In this document: positions 6,500 to 14,933 of the stretch, one piece after another
Layout: every line of letters begins with the position of its first letter
How positions within the stretch are numbered: the first letter of the stretch is position 1
From: Treponema sp.
GTDB taxonomy: Bacteria > Spirochaetota > Spirochaetia > Treponematales > Treponemataceae
Length of the DNA stretch: 28,228 nt
Reading direction: 5' to 3'
NCBI GenBank assembly: GCA_016296655.1
Contig: JAEDIW010000036.1
Coordinates: forward strand, 1 to 28,228
Notes under the pieces: generated by a model
Databases searched by the model: none
The model's input: only the letters and a program-made list of their open reading frames with translations
What the model was told of the DNA's origin: nothing
Translations under genes and position numbers: made by a program

Positions 6500-6578
6500 A
6501 GGGCAAAGCCCTAGGAGAGGGGGTAGCGGCCAACGAAGTGGACGCGCAGGGGCAGGCGCCCCTCCTCTTTATTTTTTT
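6500..6578. repeat. GC-rich hairpin element between genes
   Basis: A GC-rich patch in otherwise AT-rich DNA. It includes AGGGC-AAA-GCCCT (6500-6512) and GGGGC-AGGC-GCCCC (6549-6562), enclosed by imperfectly matching AGGAGAGGGG and CCCCTCCTCT arms, and then a T-rich run (6566-6578). It codes for nothing obvious. It may act as a terminator or be a dispersed REP-like element. The rest of 6475-6633 holds only the ribosome binding site of the TlpA gene. Confidence 0.5.
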
Positions 6579-6633
6579 GAGTTTTTGCAACCTGTTCTTT
6601 TTCATCTTTTCGAAACATTTTCCAAGCTGAAAA

Positions 6634-6882
6634 CTAAATCGCATCAATAAATTTTTCAATATCAGCCTTAGAAAGAATCTTTCCGTAGCTTACAACTTTT
6701 TCGTTGATTACAAGACCTGGAAGACTCATAACGCCATAAGCCATAATCTGTTGCAAATCTGTTACATGCTGACAGTCGCAGGCAATGTTTTTTTCTGCAA
6801 GAATGTCCATTGTATTCTGAAACATTGTAGAACAGTTACGGCATCCGTCACGACCTAAAATTTTAATTGATTTAATTTCCAT
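6634..6882 (-). CDS. Small thioredoxin/glutaredoxin-like protein
   Basis: An 82-residue cytoplasmic protein of the small thioredoxin family (TM0996/MTH895-like, 'redox-active disulfide protein 2'). GRDGCRNC gives the CxxC pair at residues 14 and 17, and SLPGLVINEKVVSYG contains the cis-Pro region and second half of the fold. Length is normal for the family. It is the third gene after arsR and the ArsP-like permease, 20 bases downstream of the latter. Such proteins often accompany these permeases; reduction or delivery of a bound metalloid is plausible but unproven. Confidence 0.85.
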   Translation of the reverse strand: MEIKSIKILGRDGCRNCSTMFQNTMDILAEKNIACDCQHVTDLQQIMAYGVMSLPGLVINEKVVSYGKILSKADIEKFIDAI

Positions 6883-6901
6883 AATAAAACTCCTTTATAT
6901 T

Positions 6902-7900
6902 TTATAAAATAATACCCTGTAAAAAGTTGAATAAATATCCAACAGCAACAATTCCTGCAACACAAATTGCAATAAAAATTCCCAAAAGCTTTGGCTTAAC
7001 AGCCTTACTCAGCATTACGATTGACGGAAAACTTAAAGTTGTAACTGCCATCATAAAACTCAAGACAACACCCAGCAGTGCACCTTTTGCAAGTAACGCT
7101 TCACTGATTGGAATGCAGCCGAAAATATCTGCATACATTGGCACTCCGCAGATTACGGCAAGCACAACACCAAAGGGATTCTTATTTCCAAGAGCAGTTT
7201 CAATCCACTGTTCCGGAATCCAGTTGTGAATGAATGCACCAATCAAAACTCCAATTAAGATGTATGGAATCAGTCTTTTATAAGTTGAAACCACCTGGCT
7301 CCAAGCAGTGTGTATTCTGTCTTTCCATGTAATTTCCATTTCCGGAAGTTCTGCAGCCTTTGTATTACGGATAAATTCTGCAATCTGATTTTCCATGTGA
7401 AGATGTTCAATTAAAGTTCCACCTGCCACTGCAATCACTAATCCAAAGAGGACATATAAAACTGCTACCTTCCAGCCGAATATACTCATCAAAAGAACAA
7501 GACTTCCTAAATCTACCATTGGGGAAGAAATCAGAAAACTGAAGGTTACTCCAAGAGGTAAGCCTGCAGCAGTAAAGCCCATAAAGATAGGAATTGAAGA
7601 ACAGGAACAAAATGGAGTTACAGTCCCAAGCAACGCTCCCATAATTCTTGCTCCCATTCCACCAAAACGGCCCATAATTTTACGGCTTTTTTCAGGCGGA
7701 AAAAAAGTCTGAATATAAGAAATGATAAAAATCAAAACACAAAGAAGAATGCTGATTTTTATAACATCCATTAAAAAGAAAACAAGACTTCCCCCAAGAC
7801 GAGTTGTTACATCAAGTCCGCAGGCAGTCAGCAGTTTCTGAATTAAAACAGTAAGCCACTTCATTCCAAGGAGCTGATTCTGAATAAAATCCCAGACCAT
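6902..7900 (-). CDS. arsP: ArsP-like permease (PF03773 family)
   Basis: A polytopic membrane protein of about 332 residues from the UPF0718/ArsP permease family. TPFCSCSSIPIFMGF is the family's cysteine signature, followed by the SPMVD motif and, in the second half, the repeat-like CGVPMYADIFGCIP. Members export trivalent organoarsenicals or other metals. The start is placed at the ATG at 7900 (MVWDFIQ), which has GGAGGG and overlaps the arsR stop as TAATG; an upstream in-frame ATG would lie inside arsR. With an arsenical-type ArsR ahead of it, arsenic or a similar thiophilic metal is the likely substrate. Confidence 0.85.
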   Translation of the reverse strand: MVWDFIQNQLLGMKWLTVLIQKLLTACGLDVTTRLGGSLVFFLMDVIKISILLCVLIFIISYIQTFFPPEKSRKIMGRFGGMGARIMGALLGTVTPFCSCSSIPIFMGFTAAGLPLGVTFSFLISSPMVDLGSLVLLMSIFGWKVAVLYVLFGLVIAVAGGTLIEHLHMENQIAEFIRNTKAAELPEMEITWKDRIHTAWSQVVSTYKRLIPYILIGVLIGAFIHNWIPEQWIETALGNKNPFGVVLAVICGVPMYADIFGCIPISEALLAKGALLGVVLSFMMAVTTLSFPSIVMLSKAVKPKLLGIFIAICVAGIVAVGYLFNFLQGIIL

Positions 7901-8238
7901 TAGTTCCCTCCGCAGCGGCATTCAGACTTACCTTCTGAAGCAGGTTCGGAATGGCCAATTCTGTCTTTATAACAGGTGATTGAATCAAAATATGCTTTGA
8001 ATTCCTTGAACATGCAGCAGCTTATGGAATAATAAGTCCACTTCCCTTCTTTGCGGACCGTTACCAGTCCTGTTTCCGAAAGTATTTTCATATGATGTGA
8101 AAGTGTCGGTTGAGTAATCTGAAAAGCTTCCAGCAATTTACAGGCACACTGTTCCCCGTCAGTAAGAAGCTTGATGATTTTAAGACGATTAGGATCACCT
8201 AAAGCCTTGCAGAGTTCGCTTATTTTTTCTTCTGTCAT
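7900..8238 (-). CDS. arsR: ArsR/SmtB-family repressor
   Basis: A 112-residue winged-helix repressor. ALGDPNRLKIIKLL and the helix-turn-helix TQPTLSHHMKILSETGLV are typical, followed by the wing VRKEGKWTYYSI. Cysteines in GEQCACKLLE correspond to the ELCVCDL metal-binding loop of classical ArsR. Further cysteines lie at SCCMF and in the tail ECRCGG, as in arsenic- or other thiophilic metal-sensing members. It heads the operon with the permease and the small thioredoxin and should release its own promoter when metal binds. GAGG precedes the ATG. Confidence 0.9.
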   Translation of the reverse strand: MTEEKISELCKALGDPNRLKIIKLLTDGEQCACKLLEAFQITQPTLSHHMKILSETGLVTVRKEGKWTYYSISCCMFKEFKAYFDSITCYKDRIGHSEPASEGKSECRCGGN

Positions 8239-8247
8239 AATTGCCTC

Positions 8248-8300
8248 ATATAGATAACTATCTATATATTAAATATAACTAACATATAGATGATTGTCAA
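8248..8300 (-). promoter_or_regulatory. arsR promoter with ArsR-type operator
   Basis: On the minus strand TTGACA (8295-8300), a 17-base spacer and TATATT (8272-8277) form a near-ideal promoter. Just downstream, over the expected transcription start, is the inverted repeat ATATAGATA-AC-TATCTATAT (8248-8267), which looks like an ArsR operator. Part of the same motif (ATCTATAT) recurs in the spacer. Confidence 0.85.
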
Positions 8301-8432
8301 TATGAAATTTTGTCATTTTTGATAATTTGAATTTGCAGGTTTGTTTTGCTCTTTATTCATCGTTATTTTTTTAACTTTTTTTACTTTCAAAAGATTTACC
8401 TCATAATTCTTTAGTTGTATAAGTACTTCGTA

Positions 8433-8566
8433 ATTGTAAACCGCAAGTTGTTTCAACAACTGAGGATTTACAATTGGTTCGCGCGAGCGAACACGTTAAA
8501 TAAGTGTTTTCCAAGAAAACACAAGTTAAACTGGACGGCACTATTCTGCCGTTCAGTTTAAACCTT
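8433..8566 (+). repeat. Four-hairpin repeat, copy A
   Basis: First full copy of a dispersed repeat. In order: TTGTAAA...TTTACAA enclosing AGTTGT-TTCA-ACAACT; GTTCGC-GCGA-GCGAAC with a GNRA loop; GTGTTTTC-CAA-GAAAACAC; and a 13-bp stem AAACTGGACGGCA/TGCCGTTCAGTTT. Near-identical copies lie at 14761-14895 (inverted) and 19462-19557 (shorter). It fills much of the 360-base gap between arsR and the channel gene; the remainder (8301-8432, 8567-8597) shows nothing clear. Confidence 0.85.
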
Positions 8567-8597
8567 CATTCAAATTAAAACACAACAAGTATAAGAA

Positions 8598-9483
8598 ATG
8601 TTTTTTAAACCAGACGAAATTATTCAACAATATATTACAACCAGCGTTTCTAAAACAAAAATGAGTTCAATCAAGATCATTGCTAAAAGCATATTGGCAG
8701 GTCTCATGATTGGAATGGGAGCAGCATGTAGTAGTGTCGCCGCTCATACAATTACAAATGTAGGAATAGCACGTCTTATTGCCGGTATTGTTTTTCCTGT
8801 TGGACTCATGATGGTTATTCTTATGGGAGCAGAACTATTTACAGGTGACTGCCTAATGTCATCTGCAGTAGCCAGAAGATCAATTTCATTTTTTCAAATG
8901 GTTCGTGTTCTGAGTCTTGTTTTTGCTGGTAATTATATTGGAAGTTTTATTCTTTCGATCCTGATTTTTTTATAGCGGACAATTAAACTTTTCAAACGGA
9001 CTTCTTGGTGCCTATACAATAAAAGTAGCTTTGGGAAAAACTTCACTTACTCCGTTACAGGGAATTACATCAGGAATTCTTTGTAACATATTGGTGTGCG
9101 CTGCCGTTCTCATGGCAATGGCTTCAAAAGATGTTACAGGAAAACTGCTTGCTTCATTTTTTGTTGTAATGCCTTTTGTTACAGGCGGATTCGAACACTG
9201 TGTAGCAAACATGTATTACATTTCAGCCGGTTTATTGGCAAAAACAAATCCTGATTTTGTAAAAATTGCTTCATCCACATACGGAATTACAGATTTCAGT
9301 TCTCTTTCAATACAAGGGGTTCTGATCAATAATCTGGTTCCAATAACACTTGGAAATATTGCAGGTGGATCTTTAGTTATCGGACTACCTATGTATTACA
9401 TAAATACTAATTTAAAACTTTCAAAAAAGGGGTCAAAGGAAAATGATGTACATTATGATTACGCTGGGAATTTTGGCAATTGA
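8598..9483 (+). pseudogene. Formate/nitrite transporter, frameshifted
   Basis: A member of the FocA/NirC formate-nitrite transporter family. The first 125 residues (KSILAGLMIGMGAACSS, MGAELFTGDCLMSS) stop at a TAG just after a run of seven T (about 8964-8970). Reading with one T fewer continues as YSGQLNFSNGLLGAYTIKVA and then the rest of the channel (ILCNILVCAAVLMA, FVTGGFEHCVANMYYI, GNIAGGSL). The two halves together have normal family length. Either the gene is inactive, or the T run slips during transcription, or the sequence has an error at this homopolymer. Confidence 0.88.
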
Positions 9484-9544
9484 ATTTAGTGGAGTTTTAT
9501 TAATTACAGGAATCTTTTATCTCATTGACAGAAAAAAATCATAA
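9443..9544 (+). CDS. 33-residue membrane peptide overlapping the channel
   Basis: A short frame starting MMYIMITLGILAIEF, almost entirely one hydrophobic segment, then a basic end (IDRKKS). An AAAGGA ribosome binding site lies just before the ATG pair, and the gene overlaps the last 41 bases of the transporter gene in another frame. Position and ribosome binding site suggest a genuine translationally coupled small protein, perhaps a partner of the channel. The family was not recognised. Confidence 0.5.
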   Translation: MMYIMITLGILAIEFSGVLLITGIFYLIDRKKS

Positions 9545-9571
9545 AAACTATAACCATTAATCTGAGGAAGA

Positions 9572-10468
9572 TCATACCCTGATTCCACCAGTTTCCTGAT
9601 GAAGTTTCTGAAATTTTCCAGGACTTTTTCCAGTAATATTCGAAAAACTGCGGCTAAAATTTGAATAATTATTAAAACCAGAAAGATAACAAACTTCGGT
9701 CGCAGTTTTTCCTTGATTCAAGAGTTTCTGAGCGTAATTTATTTTTTTTATGAGAATAAAATGTTGCAGGGAAGCTCCAGTAAAACTTTTGAAAATTCTG
9801 GAAAGATAATCTGAATTAAATCCTAAATCCTCCGCCAGTCTTGTTACGGAAAGATTTTCTGTCAGGTGCTGGTTTATATAAATAAGGATTTTTTCTACCA
9901 GCGGCGGAATCATTGTTTTTGCAGATACCAGCAGTTTCGATTCAGAATTATCCCCTTCAATTATTTCTATTTTACGATTTATAAAAATCAGAATCTGTGT
10001 AAGAAGTGCATTTGTCAGTAAATCTTTTGCATATTTATTCTCACTCAAATTTTGTTCCAGCTGATTTCCCAGACTCACTAACTGCTGAACTGCATCTTCT
10101 CCAAGATGAATAGTATTCAGTTTTTGAATGGAAGTTTCAAAACAAGAAGCAAGATTTTCTTTCCCCTGGCTCAGCTCTGTAATCACATTTTCTTTCAAAT
10201 TAATAAAAAGGCGTTCATAGGTTTGATTTTCACCAGCAATTACATTATGAAATTCAAAAGGTTTAGTAAGAATTAAATCACCTCGCTGCAGATGATGTCC
10301 GCAGGTTTCAACAAAAAAATCAGCATCTCCATTCAGAAAAAGATAAATTTCATATCCGTCGTGAGTATGAAACAGAATCTTCTCGTTATGATGAAGAACA
10401 TCCTTTTTATGCTGAGAAATTATATCTGATTCAAGATACGAAAAGATTTTGCTGCCTTCAACCTTCAT
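9572..10468 (-). CDS. AraC-family transcription regulator
   Basis: A 298-residue regulator. The N-terminal half is a cupin-like sensing domain (LFHTHDGYEIYLFLNGDA, RGDLILTKPFEFH). The C-terminal 100 residues hold the double helix-turn-helix (LSVTRLAEDLGFNSDYLSRI and ATEVCYLSGFNNYSNFSRSF, then the KSPGKF end). Members with this layout usually sense a sugar. It is transcribed away from the GH115 gene, 90 bases apart, and is the obvious candidate for its activator. TATAGT lies exactly six bases before the ATG, without a good Shine-Dalgarno sequence, so its mRNA may be leaderless. Confidence 0.9.
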   Translation of the reverse strand: MKVEGSKIFSYLESDIISQHKKDVLHHNEKILFHTHDGYEIYLFLNGDADFFVETCGHHLQRGDLILTKPFEFHNVIAGENQTYERLFINLKENVITELSQGKENLASCFETSIQKLNTIHLGEDAVQQLVSLGNQLEQNLSENKYAKDLLTNALLTQILIFINRKIEIIEGDNSESKLLVSAKTMIPPLVEKILIYINQHLTENLSVTRLAEDLGFNSDYLSRIFKSFTGASLQHFILIKKINYAQKLLNQGKTATEVCYLSGFNNYSNFSRSFSNITGKSPGKFQKLHQETGGIRV

Positions 10469-10558
10469 ATTTCCACTATATTATTAAAAGTCGGATTTCG
10501 CAATATTTATCTTATTTTTGTGGAAGTTTTTGCTTTATTCTAAGTTTATAATGTTCCT
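10469..10558. promoter_or_regulatory. Divergent promoters of araC-type gene and GH115
   Basis: The minus strand has TATAGT (10475-10480) six bases before the regulator's ATG. The plus strand has TATAAT (10547-10552) six bases before the GH115 ATG. Neither has a clear -35 box or Shine-Dalgarno sequence, which fits activator-dependent promoters and leaderless mRNAs. No obvious direct repeats for the AraC-type protein were found. Confidence 0.6.
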
Positions 10559-13441
10559 ATGAATAAGATTACCATTAATAAGAATATTAGTTTTTATGAA
10601 GAGGCAGAAGCATTTTCTGGTGTAAAAAAGATTGCGGAACTGGTAAAAGATGATTTCAATCTTGTTTTCGATAAGCGACCTGATACTATCACAAATCTGG
10701 AAGCACCAGGCTCTAACCCTGTAATCATTTACGGAACTTTGGGTAAGAGTCCTATTCTCGAAAAACTTGCTTCTCAAAATCTTATTAATCTTGAACCTTT
10801 GAAAAATAAATGGGAAGTGTATTCAATTACAGTTTTGGAAAATATGCTTGTAGTTGCTGGCAGCGATAAACGGGGAACAATTTACGGACTTTTCCACCTT
10901 TCTGAAATGATAGGTGTGTCCCCTCTTGTAAACTGGAATCATGTGTATCCTGCAAAAAAAAATGAAATCACCTTCTCTTCCCAAGATAATATTATTTCCA
11001 AAGAGCCTTCCGTAAAATACCGTGGTTTCTTTATTAATGATGAATGGCCTGCCTTTGGTACCTGGGCAAAAAATCATTTTGGCGGAATTAATGCAAAATG
11101 TTACCAGCAGGTTTTTGAGCTTTTGCTTCGCTTAAAAGGAAACTATCTCTGGCCTGCCATGTGGGATTCAAACTTTGAACTGGATGGACCTGGTCTTGCA
11201 AGTGCAGATTTAGCCGATGAACTGGGAGTTGTAATGAGCATGTCTCATCATGAACCTTGTATGCGAAGCGGTCAGGAATACAGCATGGTTCGTGGAAAGA
11301 ATTCTGAATACGGCGATGCCTGGGATTTTATTGCAAACCCAAAAGGCATTACAAAATTCTGGAGAGACGGGCTTGTTCGTACCGCAGATAAAGAACAGGT
11401 AATTACCATGGGTATGCGCGGTGAAAATGATTCTGCCATTATGCAGAACGCCACTTTGGAAGAAAACATCCAGCTTATCCGTAATGTTTTGAAGACCCAG
11501 AATCAGCTTATCCGGGAAACCATAAATCCTGATTTGTCAAAAGTTAGAAGACAGATTGTTTTATTTACAGAAGTTGAAGAATTTTTCTACGGTAACCAGC
11601 AGACAAAGGGATTAATCGGGGATCCTGAACTAGACGGCATTACCCTTATGCTTAGCGATAACAATGTGGGATATACCCGTACTCTGCCAACCAAAGAAAT
11701 GCTTAAACACAATGGCGGCTATGGGATGTATTACCATATGGATATGCACGGCGGTCCTCACGCTTTCCAATGGATTGGGTCCAGTTATCTTCCAAAAATT
11801 CAGGATCAGATGACAACTGCCTATGATTATGGAGTTCGTGAAATCTGGGTTACCAATATTGGTGATATTGGAACACAGGAATTCGGATTATCATACTTTT
11901 TAGATTTAGCTTACGACATTGATAAATGGGGACATGCACCTGTTAGTCAGAGTATTGCATATAGAAAAAACTGGATTGAAAAACAATTTGCTACCTGGTT
12001 TGCAGGCTCAACTGAGTCAAAGGGGACAGACCTCTATATTCTGGACAAAATTCTTGATGATTACACAACCCTTCTTGCAAAACGCAAACACGAAGTAATG
12101 AACGCAAGTATATTCCATCCCGTTCATTTTGGAGAAGCTCAGGAAATTCTTGATACCTGTAATTTCATTTTAGAAAATTGTGAAGCATTAAAATCTAAAT
12201 GCCCAGAAAACTTTATGAGTGCTTTTGTCTCCCTTCTCTACTACCCTGCCTGCGGTACTGCAAACCTGTTCAAAATGTGGATTCTAGCCAGCCGTAACAA
12301 GTTATATGCAGATCAGAATCGGGTGGAAGCAAATCTTCTGGCAGATGAACTTCCTTCTTACTTGCAGCGTGACCTGGAACTTATTGAAGAATATCACAAA
12401 GTGGACAATGGCAAGTACGACGGCTTTGGCCTTGGTGAACATATTGGTTTTACCTTCTGGAATGACGAAGACTGCAAATATCCACAACAGGTTTATATAA
12501 CGCCAGCCAGAGAACCAAGGATGATTCTTGTTCGTTCTGATAAAACTGATTATCTTGTTGGAGGAACCTGGCGAGACCGTCAGCCTCAGATTTGGAAAGA
12601 CTTTCTTCGTCCCGATGTAAACGAAATTAACTTTGAAATTGCCTGTGCCAGCGAACAGGAAGTTAAGTTCAAAATTGATACAGAGTGTGATTGGATGAGT
12701 TTTTCTTCTGTTGAAGGAACTGTGGGCCGTACAAATGGCACAAAGGGGACAGACCTCTGCAAAAAAATCACACTAAAAATCGACAGAAGCAAAATCCAAG
12801 ATGATGCAGAAGGATTGTTCACTGTGGAAAATGTTGGTTTTTCAAAAGCTAAAATTATCCTGAAAGTCCATAATCTTTCTAAAGCTGATGAGAAAAATGC
12901 CTTTATAGAAACAGATGGAATTATTTCCATGATGGCATCTCACTTCCAGGAAAATCATTCCGCTGATGGTGCTGAATTCAAAACCTTGGAACCATATGGA
13001 AGAACCGGCAGTTCCATTAAGGTTTACCCGGTAACAGCCAATTTTGAAAACTGTGCAAATGGGGACAGACCTTATGTTACTTACAACTTTACAGCCACAG
13101 AATCAACATCCTATGAAATGATATTGTATATGTCTCCTACAACACCGGTTTGTTTTGAATCAAAGCATTATATAGGCTATTCAATAAATGATGAAAAAAT
13201 GATTTGCGTAAATACCGTTCACCAGCCAGACCGCCCATTCTTCTTAAGCAGACAATGGGAAGAAGAAGCCATTTCCAACATCAAAATTGTAAAAGAAACA
13301 GTAAACCTAAAAAAAGGTCTGAATACATTAAAGCTTTATGCTGTCAGTCCACAGATTATGATTGAAAAAATTGTCCTGCACAAAACCACAGTCCCACTTC
13401 CAGAATCATATTTAGGACTAAAAGAAAGTTTTATTTGTTAA
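10559..13441 (+). CDS. GH115 xylan alpha-glucuronidase
   Basis: A 960-residue glycoside hydrolase of family GH115, which removes (4-O-methyl)-glucuronic acid from xylan, including internal residues. An N-terminal domain ends in GSDKRGTIYGLF (101-112). The catalytic part runs from YRGFFINDEW (154-163) through NYLWPAMWDSNF (195-206), SMSHHEPCMR, MGMRGENDSA, LMLSDNNVGYTRTLP and MYYHMDMHGGPHAFQW. The last 170 or so residues match the family's C-terminal beta domain. Length is normal. There is no signal peptide, so it probably acts in the cytoplasm on imported oligosaccharides. Three copies of the short repeat GGGGACAGACCT lie inside it, two of them giving KGTDL. It is read away from an AraC regulator and towards a nucleoside hydrolase-like gene. 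Confidence 0.93.
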   Translation: MNKITINKNISFYEEAEAFSGVKKIAELVKDDFNLVFDKRPDTITNLEAPGSNPVIIYGTLGKSPILEKLASQNLINLEPLKNKWEVYSITVLENMLVVAGSDKRGTIYGLFHLSEMIGVSPLVNWNHVYPAKKNEITFSSQDNIISKEPSVKYRGFFINDEWPAFGTWAKNHFGGINAKCYQQVFELLLRLKGNYLWPAMWDSNFELDGPGLASADLADELGVVMSMSHHEPCMRSGQEYSMVRGKNSEYGDAWDFIANPKGITKFWRDGLVRTADKEQVITMGMRGENDSAIMQNATLEENIQLIRNVLKTQNQLIRETINPDLSKVRRQIVLFTEVEEFFYGNQQTKGLIGDPELDGITLMLSDNNVGYTRTLPTKEMLKHNGGYGMYYHMDMHGGPHAFQWIGSSYLPKIQDQMTTAYDYGVREIWVTNIGDIGTQEFGLSYFLDLAYDIDKWGHAPVSQSIAYRKNWIEKQFATWFAGSTESKGTDLYILDKILDDYTTLLAKRKHEVMNASIFHPVHFGEAQEILDTCNFILENCEALKSKCPENFMSAFVSLLYYPACGTANLFKMWILASRNKLYADQNRVEANLLADELPSYLQRDLELIEEYHKVDNGKYDGFGLGEHIGFTFWNDEDCKYPQQVYITPAREPRMILVRSDKTDYLVGGTWRDRQPQIWKDFLRPDVNEINFEIACASEQEVKFKIDTECDWMSFSSVEGTVGRTNGTKGTDLCKKITLKIDRSKIQDDAEGLFTVENVGFSKAKIILKVHNLSKADEKNAFIETDGIISMMASHFQENHSADGAEFKTLEPYGRTGSSIKVYPVTANFENCANGDRPYVTYNFTATESTSYEMILYMSPTTPVCFESKHYIGYSINDEKMICVNTVHQPDRPFFLSRQWEEEAISNIKIVKETVNLKKGLNTLKLYAVSPQIMIEKIVLHKTTVPLPESYLGLKESFIC

Positions 13442-13512
13442 TTTATCTCCAGCTATTTTCATCAATTTCTGCATTTCGCGCTGCATCATTTTATACACGA
13501 ATAACTAAACTA

Positions 13513-13521
13513 TGCTATAAT
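13513..13521 (+). promoter_or_regulatory. Extended -10 of the nucleoside hydrolase gene
   Basis: TGCTATAAT ends six bases (TTTGAT) before the ATG at 13528; no Shine-Dalgarno sequence is present. The same nine bases precede the restriction gene at 4303. It implies separate, leaderless transcription in addition to any read-through from the GH115 gene. Confidence 0.6.
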
Positions 13522-13527
13522 TTTGAT

Positions 13528-14427
13528 ATGACTAATAAGCTTTCTTTTGATATTCCTGATTATAAAAAAATTCGTGTGATTATTGATACTGATGCAGCCT
13601 GTGAAGCGGACGATCCTTTTGCCATTTCCCATGCACTTATGTGCCGTAAGCTGATTGTAAAAGGTATTACGGCAGAGCACTTTGTAGAAGAAGGTTCTGT
13701 TCAAAAAAGCCTTGCTGAAGTGAACACAATTCTTGATGCAATGGATATAACTGATGTCAAAAGTTACATAGGTCAGACAAAACCATTTTCTGAATATGAA
13801 AAAGAAGAACTGTCCCCAGCTGCAAAATTCATAATTGAAGAAGCAAACCGTAAAGACGACCATCCACTTTTTGTTTTATGTATCGGGGCCACAACAAATT
13901 TGGCTTATGCATTAAAAGCAGAACCATCAATTGCTGAAAAAATGACTGTAATCAGCATTATCGGGCATAATTATTCAGATCCACTTCCTTGGCGGGAATT
14001 CAACGCACACAACGATATTGATGCTATCAACTATATTCTTGAAAGCGGTGTAGAATTCTGGCAGGTTCCTAGCGATGTGTATGGTTCCATGCTTGTAAGC
14101 CTTGCTGAATTGGAAAGTAAGGTTTTGCCATACGGAAAGATTGGTCATCATCTTTTTACACAGATGGTGGAATACAACATGACAGAACGTGCCGCCTGGA
14201 CTCAAGGAGAAAGCTGGGCTTTGGGCGATTCACCTGCAGTTGGAATTGCAATGTATCCAAGATGCGGAAAATACGTGGAAAGAGAGGCAAAGCTTTTTAA
14301 TCATGATGAACTGACTTCTTACGGCGAAAAAATTCCTGGAAGAAAAATCAGAGTTTATGAATCTGTAGATTCCCATTTTATTCTGGAAGATTTCTTCGCC
14401 AAATTAAAACTTAATTTTTCAAAATAA
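13528..14427 (+). CDS. Nucleoside hydrolase-like protein
   Basis: About 299 residues of the inosine-uridine nucleoside hydrolase superfamily. VIIDTDAACEADDPFAI carries the DxDxxxxDD calcium-binding motif near the N-terminus, and the later HNDIDAINYIL supplies the second conserved Asp region. Such enzymes hydrolyse N-ribosidic bonds, but many members act on other substrates, and pairing with a xylan enzyme hints at that here. The ATG at 13528 is chosen over upstream starts inside the GH115 tail because TATAAT lies six bases before it and the domain begins there. It follows GH115 by 86 bases. Confidence 0.8.
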   Translation: MTNKLSFDIPDYKKIRVIIDTDAACEADDPFAISHALMCRKLIVKGITAEHFVEEGSVQKSLAEVNTILDAMDITDVKSYIGQTKPFSEYEKEELSPAAKFIIEEANRKDDHPLFVLCIGATTNLAYALKAEPSIAEKMTVISIIGHNYSDPLPWREFNAHNDIDAINYILESGVEFWQVPSDVYGSMLVSLAELESKVLPYGKIGHHLFTQMVEYNMTERAAWTQGESWALGDSPAVGIAMYPRCGKYVEREAKLFNHDELTSYGEKIPGRKIRVYESVDSHFILEDFFAKLKLNFSK

Positions 14428-14464
14428 AATTTACGCTACAGCAGCATATTCTATATGGCTATTC

Positions 14465-14719
14465 TCAGATTTGTTCCATATATGCTTTATCTATTTTCGC
14501 TACTTCTTTTGCCAACTTCTTATTAATGGGTGTTCTGTTGAACTTGGTAAAATCAATTTTATAAGTACCTAACCATTCGCAATAACTCTCGAATTCTTCT
14601 CCTTCTCCCTGCTCGAAAATCTCTTGAATTCTTTCTAAGCCACCAATTCCACCACAATCTTCAATTTTTGATTTTAATCTTCCAACTTTTATCAGCTTAT
14701 CATCATTTGGCATATTCAT
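14465..14719 (-). pseudogene. pRiA4b ORF-3-like C-terminal fragment
   Basis: An 84-residue frame whose centre (IEDCGGIGGLERIQEIF, then EWLGTYKIDFTKFN) matches the C-terminal end of the plasmid pRiA4b ORF-3 family (usual pattern PEDCGG...L.WLG..FDP..F). The family is about twice this length and the N-terminal half is missing; an in-frame TGA lies eight codons upstream of the ATG. A four-hairpin repeat copy starts 42 bases upstream. It is probably the remains of a longer gene, though a short expressed protein cannot be excluded. No ribosome binding site is seen. Confidence 0.6.
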
Positions 14720-14760
14720 AGAATAACATTTTATTTCTCAAAATGCTAATCTCGAAAATC

Positions 14761-14895
14761 AAGGTTTAAACTGAACGGCAAAATGGTGCCGTCCAGTTTA
14801 ACTTGTGTTTTCTTTGAAAACACTTATTAATATGTGTTCGCTTGCGCGAACCAATTGTAAATCCTCAGTTGTTGAAACAACTTGCGGTTTACAAT
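14761..14895 (-). repeat. Four-hairpin repeat, copy B (inverted)
   Basis: A full copy of the repeat at 8433-8566 in opposite orientation. Read on the minus strand it has the same four hairpins in the same order. The second hairpin has a GCAA loop instead of GCGA (both GNRA), the third an AAA instead of CAA loop, and the last loop CCATTT instead of CTATTC; the stems are unchanged. It lies between a broken J-domain gene and the pRiA4b fragment. Confidence 0.85.
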
Positions 14896-14933
14896 TTTAA
14901 TGAACATTTCCATTTAATCACAAAATTAGTTAT

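Noticed and set aside
8433..8566. CRISPR array or tRNA-like gene at the hairpin repeat
   Set aside because: No regularly spaced direct repeats occur, and the hairpins do not fold as a cloverleaf with tRNA signatures.
8960..8975. Programmed -1 frameshift at T-TTT-TTA in the channel gene
   Set aside because: The heptamer is in the right phase, but the downstream half is in the +1 frame, so a -1 shift would not join the halves.
10535..10777. Minus-strand frame opposite the start of the GH115 gene, and similar antisense frames across the window
   Set aside because: They lie opposite well-supported genes and lack ribosome binding sites or recognisable motifs.
13435..13527. Upstream extension of the nucleoside hydrolase-like protein overlapping GH115
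   Set aside because: The conserved domain starts after 13528 and a TATAAT box sits inside the extension, so it is probably not translated as part of this protein.
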